Assembly: GCF_026342835.1 (NCBI RefSeq)
Contig: NZ_JAPEMI010000001.1
Coordinates: forward strand, 3,230,501 to 3,294,500
Direction of reading: 5' to 3'
From: Streptomyces sp. NBC_00154
Lineage (GTDB): Bacteria; Actinomycetota; Actinomycetes; Streptomycetales; Streptomycetaceae
DNA: 64,000 nucleotides
In this document: positions 23,902-33,280 of the stretch, one piece after another
Numbering within the stretch: position 1 is the first letter of the stretch
Layout: each line of letters starts with the position of its first letter
Position numbers and translations under genes: made by a program
The notes under the pieces: generated by a model
Database searches by the model: none
Told to the model about the DNA's origin: nothing
The model's input: the letters and a program-made list of their open reading frames with translations, nothing else

Positions 23902-24012
23902 TACTGGCTACTGCCAACTTGCCACTAGCCAGTAGAACGCCCCTCCACTGGCAACCAGGGGCCCCAACAGGCCCTTTCGCGCTTGCCAGTAGCCACTAGC
24001 CAGTAGCCACTA
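23902..24012. repeat. GCCASTA 7-bp tandem repeat cluster, candidate clt transfer origin
   Basis: Four 7-bp units GCCAGTA/GCCACTA run head to tail at 23985-24012, two more at 23921-23934, and inverted copies (TACTGGC, CTACTGCC) around 23901-23914. The cluster lies between the traB stop and a strong terminator. Streptomyces TraB proteins bind clusters of short direct repeats (TRS) in the clt locus near tra, so this is the best clt candidate; the functional reading is inference. Confidence 0.65.
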
Positions 24013-24029
24013 CGACCACGCACTGTCAC

Positions 24030-24076
24030 AACGCCTCGGGCGGCACCCAACCACCACGGGTGCCGCCCGAGGCGTT
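24030..24076 (+). terminator. Strong terminator after the traB region
   Basis: A perfect 19-bp stem (AACGCCTCGGGCGGCACCC and complement) with a 9-nt loop, 15 bp ahead of the next GTG start. It probably ends the transfer operon. Confidence 0.85.
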
Positions 24077-24090
24077 GAAGGGAGCCCTTT

Positions 24091-24576
24091 GTGTACCCCG
24101 AGACCGCGTACGAGATCACCACCCAGCCCCGTCCGGCCGACTATCCCGCCTACCTCCCCGCCCCCGAAGGGCGGGTGATGCTGCCCTCGGAGATCCCGCC
24201 CGGCGTCCAGATGGTCACCCTGCCCGGCGGCATACGCACCCTCGCCTACACCCCGAACCAGGCCCCGCCCCCGCCGCCGGTGCCTGTCTCGCAGCCGATC
24301 CCGGCATGGGCCAAGACCACCGCTCTCCTGACGCCGACGGTCGGCGGGGGAGTCGCCGCCGCGGGAATCGGACTCTCCTACGCAGCCCCGGGACTGATCG
24401 CCATGAGCCAAGCCCTGTGGTCCGCCGTCGCACTCATTGCCGCCGCGGCCATCGGCGTCCCCGTCCTTCTTCGCCTCGGACGCGCCGCGACCGGCACCAG
24501 CACGACGCACATCACGCAGAACATCACCGCGAGCGGAATGTTCGGCAAGGCCAACGGCACCATCAACCACCGCTAA
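24091..24576 (+). CDS. Hypothetical proline-rich membrane protein
   Basis: A 161-residue protein. The N-terminal half is soluble and Pro-rich (AYTPNQAPPPPPVPVSQP). Two hydrophobic helices follow (about 76-95 and 103-125), then a Thr/Asn-rich tail (TSTTHITQNITASG). Similar proteins are found between tra and rep genes in AICEs; function unknown. GTG start with GAAGGGAG 8-10 bp upstream. It is the first gene after the traB terminator. Confidence 0.7.
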   Translation: MYPETAYEITTQPRPADYPAYLPAPEGRVMLPSEIPPGVQMVTLPGGIRTLAYTPNQAPPPPPVPVSQPIPAWAKTTALLTPTVGGGVAAAGIGLSYAAPGLIAMSQALWSAVALIAAAAIGVPVLLRLGRAATGTSTTHITQNITASGMFGKANGTINHR

Positions 24577-24587
24577 CGGGTGGGGTC

Positions 24588-24761
24588 ATGCCACTCCTCG
24601 ACTGGCGGGACGCCCGCCACTTCGACGCCGCCCGGAACCTGCCGTGCGTGCTCTGCGGCAAGCCCACACCCATGCGCTCCCACGACCGCGAACCGGTCCA
24701 CAAGGTGTGCGCCGAGGACTGGTGCGACCAGAACCCCAACTCCAACCGCTTCCACAACTGA
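24588..24761 (+). CDS. Small zinc-ribbon-like protein
   Basis: A 57-residue protein with LPCVLCGKPTPMRSHDREPV then HKVCAEDWC. Four cysteines and a histidine in CxxC ... HxxC spacing suggest zinc binding. It lies 11 bp after the preceding gene and 18 bp before the next, so it belongs to the same small operon. GGGTGGGG lies just upstream of ATG 24588. Function unknown. Confidence 0.7.
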   Translation: MPLLDWRDARHFDAARNLPCVLCGKPTPMRSHDREPVHKVCAEDWCDQNPNSNRFHN

Positions 24762-24779
24762 GTCAGAGAGCAGGGACCC

Positions 24780-24968
24780 ATGCCCGACCGAAGGACGCGT
24801 GCCGACCAGGTATCCGACGCCATCGCCCGCCTCACAGGCAGACGCACCCTGCGGTGCCCGGCCCCCGACTGCGCCCTCCGCATCCGCTATCGCGCCGTCA
24901 CCCCGGACGAAGCCCGCCGACTGGCCGCGCTCGCCCACGACCACACCCGCCACGGCACCAAGAAGTAG
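24780..24968 (+). CDS. Small basic protein of the AICE core
   Basis: A 62-residue protein MPDRRTRADQVSDAIARLTG with CPAPDCALRIRYRAV in the middle and a His-rich end (HDHTRHGTKK). The two cysteines and C-terminal histidines could form a metal site. No known family. AGCAGGGA lies 3-10 bp upstream of the ATG. A hairpin follows 6 bp after the stop. Confidence 0.65.
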   Translation: MPDRRTRADQVSDAIARLTGRRTLRCPAPDCALRIRYRAVTPDEARRLAALAHDHTRHGTKK

Positions 24969-24974
24969 CTACGC

Positions 24975-25018
24975 CGAGGGCGGCCCCATCTCACGCCAAT
25001 GAACGGGGGCCGCCCTCG
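24975..25018 (+). terminator. Hairpin ahead of the replication genes
   Basis: A perfect 13-bp stem (CGAGGGCGGCCCC and complement) with an 18-nt loop lies between the small-protein genes and the Prim-Pol gene. Confidence 0.7.
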
Positions 25019-25055
25019 TCTGCCAGCACTATTCACAGAACTGGAGAAATCCAGC

Positions 25056-25958
25056 ATGACCCATGAAGCACGTTCCGCGCTGCTGGCCGCAGCGCTCGAT
25101 GCCGCCGCCCGCGGCTGGGCAGTCTTCCCGTTACGGCCGGGAGGTAAGCCGCCCGCCCTGCACGGAGAGGCATCCTGCCCCGGCAGCGGTGAATGCACCA
25201 CCGGTCACCGCAAGTGGGAGCAGCGCGCCACCACCGATCCCGACCGCATCCGGCAAGCGTGGTCCGCGGGCCGGTTCAACATCGGGGTCGCGACCGGTCC
25301 GTCCGGGCTGGTCGTCGTCGATCTCGACATGCCCAAGCCCAACAGCAGTGCGGACACGCCTTCCGGTGTGACGACCTTTGAAGCGCTCTGCGAGCGCACC
25401 GGCCAGGCCGTCCCGACCACCTACCGGACCCGGACCGCGAGCGGCGGACACCACCTGTACTTCACCGCCCCGACCGGCATCCGGCTCGCCAACAGCGCGG
25501 GCAAGCTGGGCCCGTTGGTCGATACGCGCGCATGGGGTGGCTACGTCGTCGCCCCGGGAAGCGTCGTCCACGGCGGCACGTACGACGTCGTCGACCCCGC
25601 GCCCGTGGTCGAGTTGCCCGCATGGCTGCTGAACGCCCTCAAGCCCGCCGAGCGCCCCGCACAGTCACCGCGGCTCGCCATTCCGAAGCATGGAAGCCGG
25701 GCCGCGGATACCGCCCTCGCCCGGGAGGCCGCAGCGATCAAAGCGGCGGAAGAGGGGCGTCGCGAGGCACAGTTGTTCCAGAGCGCCCGCTCTCTGGGTC
25801 GCTTCGTCGCGTGGGGCGACATCCCCCGGCACGTGGTGGAAGAGGCTTTTCAGTCGGCGGGTGAGTCGACCGGACTCCCGGCATCCCAGTGCCGCTCGAC
25901 CCTGCGCAGCGCTCTGAACTGGTCCATCCGGACCTGCCGGCCGAGGCAGACGACATGA
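25056..25958 (+). CDS. Bifunctional primase-polymerase (Prim-Pol), AICE replication
   Basis: A 300-residue archaeo-eukaryotic primase-type enzyme that would prime and extend DNA for element replication. The Prim-Pol domain (about 5-195) shows GWAVFPLRPGGKPP, the catalytic acidic motif VVVDLDMP (about 87-94) and the nucleotide-binding SGGHHLYF (about 130-137). The C-terminal 100 residues are helical. ATG 25056 follows CTGGAGAAA. It overlaps the next gene by 4 bp, and the DUF3631 protein two genes on supplies the likely helicase. Confidence 0.9.
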   Translation: MTHEARSALLAAALDAAARGWAVFPLRPGGKPPALHGEASCPGSGECTTGHRKWEQRATTDPDRIRQAWSAGRFNIGVATGPSGLVVVDLDMPKPNSSADTPSGVTTFEALCERTGQAVPTTYRTRTASGGHHLYFTAPTGIRLANSAGKLGPLVDTRAWGGYVVAPGSVVHGGTYDVVDPAPVVELPAWLLNALKPAERPAQSPRLAIPKHGSRAADTALAREAAAIKAAEEGRREAQLFQSARSLGRFVAWGDIPRHVVEEAFQSAGESTGLPASQCRSTLRSALNWSIRTCRPRQTT

Positions 25959-26308
25959 GCGACCGGCCGAACCCCCTACTGAAAAGCCGTACCTCAACGA
26001 CCCGGCACCTCCGCCTCGCCGAACCGGCCCCGGCCGCGTCCGGCAGTGGTGCGCCGACAGTCGTCGCCCGTCAGGGCGTCCCTTCATCTGTTCGCCCTGA
26101 CCCGCAGACCGGAGACGGCAGGTACCCCACCGGGTGGCTGCACGTCGTCATGCCACCACGAGCGATCCCCACCGCCACGTCCACCTGCCACTGCGGCCGC
26201 AACCGCAGCGCGGTCGGCCGCCGCAAGGTGATCGCCCTGGTCGAAGAACACGCCCACCACCGAACCCTCTGCCCTCTCCGCACGAACCAGGAAGGGATCG
26301 CCACGTGA
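25955..26308 (+). CDS. Small conserved AICE protein between primase and helicase genes
   Basis: A 117-residue protein with a disordered Pro/Thr-rich first half and a C-terminal part containing HCGRNRSAVGRRKVIALVEE followed by HAHHRTLCPL. A Cys-x-Cys and His/Cys spacing suggests a zinc site. It overlaps the primase stop (ATGA) and the helicase start (GTGA), so the three are translationally coupled. No function known. Confidence 0.7.
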   Translation: MSDRPNPLLKSRTSTTRHLRLAEPAPAASGSGAPTVVARQGVPSSVRPDPQTGDGRYPTGWLHVVMPPRAIPTATSTCHCGRNRSAVGRRKVIALVEEHAHHRTLCPLRTNQEGIAT

Positions 26309-27552
26309 ACGCGACACCGACCACCCCGCCGATCGACGGCGCCGCCCTGCTCGACGAGGTGGAGGCCTTCCACCGACGGTTCAACATCTTCCCCAGGGAA
26401 GCCGCCTACGTGGCCGTTGTCCTGTGGGACGCGCACGCCCACCTCATGGACTGCTTCGACTCCACTGCGCGTCTGGCGTTCCTTTCCCCGGAGCCGGGCA
26501 GTGGCAAGAGCCGGGCTCTGGAGATCGTGGAAACCGTGGTGCCTCGCGCCCTGACCACGGTCAACTCCTCTGCCAACGCCCTCTTCCGTCTCGTGGACGC
26601 ACCCGAGGGCCGCCCCACGATCCTGTTCGACGAGATCGACACCGTGTTCGGTCCCAAGGCTGGGGACAACGAACCGGTCCGCGGCTTCCTGAACTCCGGG
26701 TACCGCCGGTCCGGGAAGATGCACCGCTGCGTCGGTGACGGGGCCAACCAGACTGTCCAGCCGTTCTCGTCGTTCTGCGCGGTCGCCATGGCCGGGCTCG
26801 GCTCCCTGCCCGACACGATCCTGACCCGCTCCGTCATCATCCGGATGCGCAAGCGGGCCCCCAACGAAAGCGTGGAGTCCTACCGGCAGCGTCTCAACGA
26901 GCATGAAGGGTTCGCGCTGCGGGACCGTCTCGCCGAGTGGGCCGACAGCGTCCGCGACAGCGTGAAGGACGCCTGGCCCGAGATGCCGGACGGGATCAAC
27001 GACCGGCCCGCCGACGTGTGGGAACCCCTCCTCGCCGTCGCAGATGCGGCCGGCGGCCACTGGCCCGACCGGGCACGGGCGGCGTGCGTCGAACTCGTCA
27101 ACGCCGCCCAGGACAACGACGAAGCATCCCTGGGCGTCCGGCTGCTCACGGACCTGCGCGACGCCGTGTTCTGCGGAGCGGAGCGACTGCCCACCGCCGT
27201 CATCCTCGAACGCCTCCTCGCGATGGACGACGCCCCGTGGGCCGATCTGGACGACAAGCCCCTGAACTCCCGGGGCCTGGCCAAGTTCCTCGGTCAGTAC
27301 GTCACCCCGGGCAACAAACCGATCAAGCCGCGTGGCATCCGCATCTCCTCCGGAACCCCGAAGGGCTACTACGCGGAAGACCTCGCGGACGCCTGGACCC
27401 GGTACTGCCCCCCGCCCCCTCCCAGGTCCGCAACATCCGCCACAGCCGCCACACCGCAGGTCAGAGGGGGTGAATCTGTGGCGGATAGCGCCACAGCCAT
27501 CCGCCACACGCCCCCGGAAACCGCCACACCACTCTTCTCCGTGGCCGGCTGA
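26305..27552 (+). CDS. DUF3631 AAA-type replication helicase-like protein
   Basis: A 415-residue P-loop ATPase. Walker A is PGSGKSRALE (about 63-72) and Walker B ILFDEIDTVFG (about 105-115); a sensor-like TRSVIIRMRKRAP follows. The DUF3631 domain covers about 190-375 (GLAKFLGQY). The family accompanies Prim-Pol proteins in mobile elements, where it is presumed to unwind DNA. The last 45 codons contain five of the nine iterons, so the origin overlaps the gene end. GTG 26305 overlaps the previous stop. Confidence 0.88.
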   Translation: MNATPTTPPIDGAALLDEVEAFHRRFNIFPREAAYVAVVLWDAHAHLMDCFDSTARLAFLSPEPGSGKSRALEIVETVVPRALTTVNSSANALFRLVDAPEGRPTILFDEIDTVFGPKAGDNEPVRGFLNSGYRRSGKMHRCVGDGANQTVQPFSSFCAVAMAGLGSLPDTILTRSVIIRMRKRAPNESVESYRQRLNEHEGFALRDRLAEWADSVRDSVKDAWPEMPDGINDRPADVWEPLLAVADAAGGHWPDRARAACVELVNAAQDNDEASLGVRLLTDLRDAVFCGAERLPTAVILERLLAMDDAPWADLDDKPLNSRGLAKFLGQYVTPGNKPIKPRGIRISSGTPKGYYAEDLADAWTRYCPPPPPRSATSATAATPQVRGGESVADSATAIRHTPPETATPLFSVAG

Positions 27553-27627
27553 CCCGCACCGGCGCGCAGGTGCCGCCACACGTAGGTGTGGCGGCACCTA
27601 TCCGCCACAGAACCGCTATCCGCCACA
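27437..27627. repeat. Nine-copy CCGCCACA iteron array, probable replication origin of AICE 2
   Basis: CCGCCACA occurs at 27437, 27446, 27501, 27521, 27573, 27602 and 27620, and its complement TGTGGCGG at 27477 and 27587. The pair at 27573/27587 forms a hairpin with loop CGTAGG. Several copies extend to TATCCGCCACA. The array overlaps the end of the helicase gene and the gap before xis, the same map position as the TGCGTCAT array in AICE 1. Origin function is inference. Confidence 0.75.
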
Positions 27628-27722
27628 AACTCAAGCCGCTGACCTGCAATGTTGCGGCGTGGCGGATGTTGCGGATCCCCCAGAGCGAAGGAAGAGCACG
27701 CACTCGAAGAGGAGTCCCAGCC

Positions 27723-27968
27723 GTGGCACTCGTCCAGATGCACAAGGCCGACGCGAACCGAGCCGACTTTGACCCCTCGCTGCTCGCCGTGACGGTAGAG
27801 GAAGCGGCCCGTCGCCTGAGTATCGGCCGGACCACGATGTACGGCCTGATCCGCGACGGAGCAGTACCGACTGTCCCCTTCGGCCGCAGCCGAAGGGTCC
27901 CCGTTCAAGCGCTCGTCGACTACCTGACCCAGCGCATGCAGACACGAAGCAACCACGCAGCCGCGTAA
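27723..27968 (+). CDS. xis: Excisionase, helix-turn-helix, AICE 2
   Basis: An 81-residue protein with VTVEEAARRLSIGRTTMYGL (about 22-41) as the DNA-binding helix pair, followed by a basic wing (FGRSRRVPVQ). It is a close relative of the excisionase at 626-868. GTG 27723 lies 8 bp after GAGGAG. The stop is 9 bp before the integrase start, the same spacing as in AICE 1. Confidence 0.85.
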   Translation: MALVQMHKADANRADFDPSLLAVTVEEAARRLSIGRTTMYGLIRDGAVPTVPFGRSRRVPVQALVDYLTQRMQTRSNHAAA

Positions 27969-27977
27969 GGAGAAGCA

Positions 27978-29237
27978 ATGGCCAAGCGGCCCAAGCGCCC
28001 GGACGGGGCGTCGTCCATCTATCTCGGCAGTGACGGCTACTGGCACGGCCGCGTGACCGTGGGCATCCGCGACGACGGTAAGCGAGACCGGCGCCACGTC
28101 ATGAGCAAAGTCAGCGAAGGGGAGGTGATCAAGAAAGTCCGTGCCCTGGAGAAGCAGCGGGACGAAGGCAAGGTGCGAAAGCCCGGACGGCCGTGGACCG
28201 TGAAGGCGTGGCTGCTGCACTGGGTGGAGGAGATTGCTAAGCCGTCGGTGCGAGAGAACACGTATGCCGGCTACGAGGTGGCTGTGCGGGTGCACCTCGT
28301 GCCCGGTGTGGGGGCGCACCGACTCGACAAGCTGGAACCGGAGCATCTGGAGCGCTTCTACAGCCGGATGCTCGCCAACGGCAGTAAGCCAGCGACCGCG
28401 CATCAGGTTCACCGCACGATCCGCACGGCACTGAACCACGCAATGCGCCGCGACCACATCACTCGGAACGTCGCCACTCTCGCGGTACCTCCGAGGATTG
28501 AGGAAGAGGAGGTGGAGCCATACGACATCGAGGATGTGCAGCGTCTCCTCTCCGAGGCCGCCAAGCTTCGGAACAGCGCCCGCTGGTCTATCGCGCTCGC
28601 GCTGGGGCTGCGGCAGGGTGAAGCGCTCGGGCTGCGGTGGGCGGATCTCGATACCAGTAGCGGTGTCCTGCGCGTCAGGAAGAGCCGTCTGAGGCCGAAG
28701 TACCTGCACGGGTGCGGGGGTGGTTGCGGCACGAAGCCGGGCTACTGCAAGAAGCGGGTCAGGAAGAACGAGGACACGGCCAACACGAAGTCGCGCGCCG
28801 GCCGCCGCGTTATCGGCGTCCCCGACGAGCTTGTGAGGCTGTTGGAGCTCCACCGCCGAGAGCAGGCACGCGAGCGGACGATCGCTGGGGAGGATTGGCG
28901 CGAGTCGGGGTTCGTCTTCACTTCGCCCGTGGGCGAGCCGCTGGTGCCGAGTACGGACTACGACGTGTGGAAGCGGCTGCTCGTCGATGCGAAGGTCCGG
29001 GATGGGCGCCTGCACGATGCGCGGCACACCGCGGCGACGGTGCTACTCATCCTCGGTGTCCCCGAACGGGTCGTGATGCAGATCATGGGCTGGTCGTCCA
29101 CGGCGATGGCGGCCCGGTACCAGCATGTGACGGGCGGCATCCTCGCCGACGTCGCGCAGCGGGTCGGGGGACTCATCTGGGAAGTGGCCAAGGACCCCGA
29201 GGAGAGCGGCCCGGAGGGCTCTGAGAAGTCTCGTTGA
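27978..29237 (+). CDS. int: Tyrosine site-specific recombinase (integrase), AICE 2
   Basis: A 419-residue integrase acting at tRNA-Ser(GGA). Catalytic Arg lies in LGLRQGEALGLRW (about 211), HxxR in HDARHT (about 347) and Tyr in YQHV (about 381). The cysteine cluster HGC-x3-C-x6-C (about 245-257) matches the insertion in the AICE 1 integrase. The stop lies 19 bp from the attachment repeat, with arm-type TGAGACT sites overlapping the gene end. The two integrases are clearly homologous along their length, yet their targets differ. Confidence 0.95.
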   Translation: MAKRPKRPDGASSIYLGSDGYWHGRVTVGIRDDGKRDRRHVMSKVSEGEVIKKVRALEKQRDEGKVRKPGRPWTVKAWLLHWVEEIAKPSVRENTYAGYEVAVRVHLVPGVGAHRLDKLEPEHLERFYSRMLANGSKPATAHQVHRTIRTALNHAMRRDHITRNVATLAVPPRIEEEEVEPYDIEDVQRLLSEAAKLRNSARWSIALALGLRQGEALGLRWADLDTSSGVLRVRKSRLRPKYLHGCGGGCGTKPGYCKKRVRKNEDTANTKSRAGRRVIGVPDELVRLLELHRREQARERTIAGEDWRESGFVFTSPVGEPLVPSTDYDVWKRLLVDAKVRDGRLHDARHTAATVLLILGVPERVVMQIMGWSSTAMAARYQHVTGGILADVAQRVGGLIWEVAKDPEESGPEGSEKSR

Positions 29238-29253
29238 GACTGCAGATGAGACT
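29235..29253. promoter_or_regulatory. Right arm-type sites of AICE 2
   Basis: TGAGACT at 29235-29241 and 29247-29253, 12 bp apart, overlapping the integrase stop codon. Same motif and spacing as the left end (10563 and 10575) and as the AICE 1 repeat (2955 and 2967). Confidence 0.6.
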
Positions 29254-29256
29254 ACG

Positions 29257-29373
29257 AACGTCGAAGGGCCCCACCGCAAGCGGTGGGGCCCTTCGACGTA
29301 TTGCCCGGTGAGAGCAATGGCGGAGGATACGAGATTCGAACTCGTGAGGGGTTGCCCCCAACACGCTTTCCAA
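29257..29373. repeat. attR: 117-bp direct repeat of AICE 2
   Basis: Identical to 10350-10466. It supplies the 3' 53 nt of the functional tRNA-Ser(GGA) and its terminator, so the element restores both on integration. Confidence 0.95.
29260..29297 (-). terminator. Terminator of tRNA-Ser(GGA)
   Basis: Perfect 18-bp stem, 24 bp beyond the tRNA 3' end on the same strand. Confidence 0.8.
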
Positions 29374-29405
29374 GCGTGCGCCCTAGGCCACTAGGCGAAT
29401 CCTCC
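29321..29405 (-). tRNA. tRNA-Ser(GGA), attachment site of AICE 2
   Basis: Acceptor stem GGAGGAT/ATCCTCC, discriminator G, anticodon GGA in loop CTTGGAA, class II variable arm and T-loop GTTCGAA. 85 nt, no encoded CCA. The 3' 53 nt lie in the element's att repeat, and the gene remains intact after integration. Confidence 0.95.
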
Positions 29406-29517
29406 GCGGCAAACAATACAAGACGTTGAGGAGTGCTCGCGAACACGTTCCCCACCGACGGGGTCGGGACGGCAGCGGGTGGACTTGATCGGGGTGGGAT
29501 CGGCTAAGGTAGGCATC

Positions 29518-29606
29518 AGCCCCTCACGTGGCGCTATCTGACTGAACTCCCCCAGGGCCGGAAGGCAGCAAGGGTAGGTTGGCTCTGGCGGGTGCGTGAG
29601 GGGCCC
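29518..29606 (+). ncRNA. ffs: Signal recognition particle 4.5S RNA
   Basis: The conserved SRP domain IV core is present (CCAGGGCCGGAAGGCAGCAA within 29552-29571). Closing helix GCCCCTCACG at 29519-29528 pairs with 29595-29604. It should assemble with Ffh to target membrane proteins. Location directly upstream of dnaX is the usual one in Streptomyces. Confidence 0.93.
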
Positions 29607-29724
29607 TTGCGTGTCCGGGGCCTGCGGAGCTTCCCGGTGTCTTCCGGTGGTGTGGATTGCCCGGTCCCCGGTGGTGTGCCCGGTCCGGGGCCGGTTGTCG
29701 GTCCGCCCCGATAACCTCGTAGGT

Positions 29725-31908
29725 GTGTCGTCCCTTGCGCTGTACCGCCGCTACCGCCCCGAGTCGTTCGCCGAGGTCATCGGGCAGGAGCATGTCACTG
29801 ACCCGCTGCAGCAGGCCCTGCGGAACAACCGGGTCAATCACGCGTACCTGTTCAGTGGTCCGCGCGGCTGCGGGAAGACGACCAGTGCGCGCATCCTCGC
29901 CCGCTGTCTGAACTGTGAGCAGGGGCCGACGCCGACGCCGTGCGGGGAGTGCCAGTCCTGCCGGGACCTCGCGCGCAACGGGCCGGGATCGATCGATGTC
30001 ATCGAGATCGACGCCGCATCGCACGGTGGCGTGGACGACGCCCGTGATCTGCGGGAGAAGGCGTTCTTCGGGCCCGCGTCGAGTCGTTACAAGATCTACA
30101 TCATCGACGAGGCGCACATGGTCACATCGGCGGGGTTCAACGCCCTGCTGAAGGTGGTCGAGGAGCCGCCGGAGCACCTCAAGTTCATCTTTGCGACCAC
30201 CGAGCCCGAGAAGGTCATCGGCACGATCCGGTCGCGTACGCACCACTACCCGTTCCGCCTCGTGCCGCCGGGGACGCTGCGCGAATATCTCGCCGAGGTC
30301 TGCGGCAAGGAGGACAGCTACGTCGAGGACGGCGTGCTGCCGCTGGTCGTGCGGGCCGGCGCCGGATCCGTGCGTGACTCGATGTCCGTGATGGACCAGC
30401 TGCTGGCGGGTGCGGGCGACGAGGGTGTGACATACGCCATGGCGACCTCGCTGCTCGGGTATACGGACCTGTCGCTGCTCGACTCCATCGTGGACGCGTT
30501 CGCCGCGGGCGACGGGGCGGCGGCGTTCGAGGTCGTGGACCGGGTGATCGAAGGCGGAAACGACCCGCGGCGCTTCGTCGCCGACCTGCTGGAGCGGCTG
30601 CGCGACCTGGTGATCCTGGCCGCTGTGCCGGACGCCGGGGAGAAGGGCCTCATCGACGCACCCGCCGATGTGGTCGAGCGGATGCAGGCCCAGGCGTCCG
30701 TCTTCGGCGCTGCCGAGCTGAGCCGCGCCGCCGACCTGGTCAACCAGGGGCTCACGGAGATGCGCGGGGCGACCTCGCCGCGTCTCCAGGTCGAGCTGAT
30801 CTGCGCTCGGGTGCTGCTGCCCGCGGCCTTCGACGACGAGCGTTCGCTGCAGGCCCGGCTGGACCGGCTGGAGCGCGGCGCCTCCTTCGCGACCGCCGGG
30901 TCCGGGCCCGCCATGGGGTACGTGCCGGGACCTCAGACGCAGGCGCATGCGCCCGCAGCCATGGTTCCGCCGGGTGACGGGGTCGCTGCGGCGCGGGCGG
31001 CCGTGCGGGGGGACACCCCCGAGACCGCGCCCCCCGCCGCGCCCGTACAGCCCGCCCAGTACGCGGCCCCGGCAGCGCCCGCGGCCCCGGCAGCGCCCGC
31101 TGCGCCTGCCGCTCCCGCTCCGCAGCCGCCCGCCGAGGCTCCCACGGGTGGGCAGCGTCCCGGGGCCTGGCCCGCCGCTGCCGCACCGGAGTCCGGGCGC
31201 CGCCCCGGTGGCTGGCCGACCGCCTCCGCCCCGGGTCAGGCACCGGCCCCCGTCGCCTCTGCGGCCCCCGCCCCGGCCCCGGCGGCGCCGGCCCCCGCCC
31301 CGGGTGCCGCCCCCCAGCCGAGCCCGGGCATGACGCAGGGTGCCGCGCAGGTGCGGAACATGTGGCCGGACATCCTCGAGGCCGTCAAGAACCGGCGCCG
31401 GTTCACCTGGATCCTGCTCAGCCAGAACGCGCAGGTCACCGGGTTCGACGGCGCCACCCTGCAGATCGGCTTCCTCAACGCCGGTGCCCGCGACAACTTC
31501 GCGAGCAGTGGCAGCGAGGACGTGCTCAAGCAGGCGCTCGCCGAGCAGTTCAACATGCAGTGGAAGATCGAGGCGATCGTCGACCCGTCGGGCGGCGCGG
31601 GACAGCCCCAGCAGACCGGCGGTGGCCGGCCGTCCGCCCCGCCCGCACCGCAGCGCCCGACCGCGCCCGCCCCGCAGCAGTACGAGTCCCGGCCCGCGCC
31701 GGCCCAGCATCAGCAGCCGGGCGCAGGCCCCGCCGCGACCCCCGCCCCGCAGCCCCGGACCGCTCCCGAGCCGCCGCGTCCGGTCGCCCCGGAGGACGAC
31801 ACTCCGGAGGCGGACGACCCGGATCTGGTCGACTCGGCGCTCTCCGGTCATGACCTGATCGTCCGGGAGCTGGGGGCCACGGTCGTCGAGGAGTTCACCA
31901 ACGAGTAG
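29725..31908 (+). CDS. dnaX: DNA polymerase III subunit gamma/tau
   Basis: A 727-residue clamp-loader ATPase. Walker A GPRGCGKTT (about 45-53), a four-Cys zinc module (CLNCEQGPTPTPCGECQSC, about 64-82), Walker B IYIIDEAHM (about 125-133) and sensor 1 ATTEPEKV are all present. A long Pro/Ala/Gln-rich linker (about 430-545) precedes a tau-type domain (about 547-625), and a second Pro-rich region precedes an acidic tail. No obvious slippery site for a shorter gamma form was recognised. The GTG start has little leader; it is 120 bp downstream of the SRP RNA. Confidence 0.95.
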   Translation: MSSLALYRRYRPESFAEVIGQEHVTDPLQQALRNNRVNHAYLFSGPRGCGKTTSARILARCLNCEQGPTPTPCGECQSCRDLARNGPGSIDVIEIDAASHGGVDDARDLREKAFFGPASSRYKIYIIDEAHMVTSAGFNALLKVVEEPPEHLKFIFATTEPEKVIGTIRSRTHHYPFRLVPPGTLREYLAEVCGKEDSYVEDGVLPLVVRAGAGSVRDSMSVMDQLLAGAGDEGVTYAMATSLLGYTDLSLLDSIVDAFAAGDGAAAFEVVDRVIEGGNDPRRFVADLLERLRDLVILAAVPDAGEKGLIDAPADVVERMQAQASVFGAAELSRAADLVNQGLTEMRGATSPRLQVELICARVLLPAAFDDERSLQARLDRLERGASFATAGSGPAMGYVPGPQTQAHAPAAMVPPGDGVAAARAAVRGDTPETAPPAAPVQPAQYAAPAAPAAPAAPAAPAAPAPQPPAEAPTGGQRPGAWPAAAAPESGRRPGGWPTASAPGQAPAPVASAAPAPAPAAPAPAPGAAPQPSPGMTQGAAQVRNMWPDILEAVKNRRRFTWILLSQNAQVTGFDGATLQIGFLNAGARDNFASSGSEDVLKQALAEQFNMQWKIEAIVDPSGGAGQPQQTGGGRPSAPPAPQRPTAPAPQQYESRPAPAQHQQPGAGPAATPAPQPRTAPEPPRPVAPEDDTPEADDPDLVDSALSGHDLIVRELGATVVEEFTNE

Positions 31909-32001
31909 CGCGGGCCGGGCGGGGCCGCGGTACGCCTCACGGGCTGTCCACGGAGCGGCATCCGTCAAGGCCGCCGCGCCCCGGCGGTTAGGCTGCACCC
32001 C

Positions 32002-33252
<1,251 letters not shown>

Positions 33253-33280
33253 CCGGGCGGCCCCGGCCGGCCCTGTACAT

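Larger units (their letters stand above)
10350..29373. mobile_element. AICE 2: complete 18.9-kb integrative conjugative element in tRNA-Ser(GGA)
   Basis: Identical 117-bp direct repeats at 10350-10466 and 29257-29373 bound the element. The right copy completes a functional tRNA-Ser(GGA); the left copy holds only the displaced tRNA 3' part and terminator. From left to right it carries accessory genes, a GntR/GNAT pair, a transfer operon with a TraB-like FtsK protein, a clt-like repeat cluster, a Prim-Pol and DUF3631 replication module, iterons, xis and int. All core functions look intact, so it may be mobile. The leftmost 6 kb is gene-poor and contains pseudogenes. Confidence 0.93.

Noticed and set aside
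23902..24012. CRISPR array
   Set aside because: Units are 7 bp and contiguous with no spacers; no cas genes are present anywhere in the window.
29725..31908. Programmed frameshift making a short gamma form of DnaX
   Set aside because: No A/T-rich slippery heptamer with a following structure was recognised by eye.
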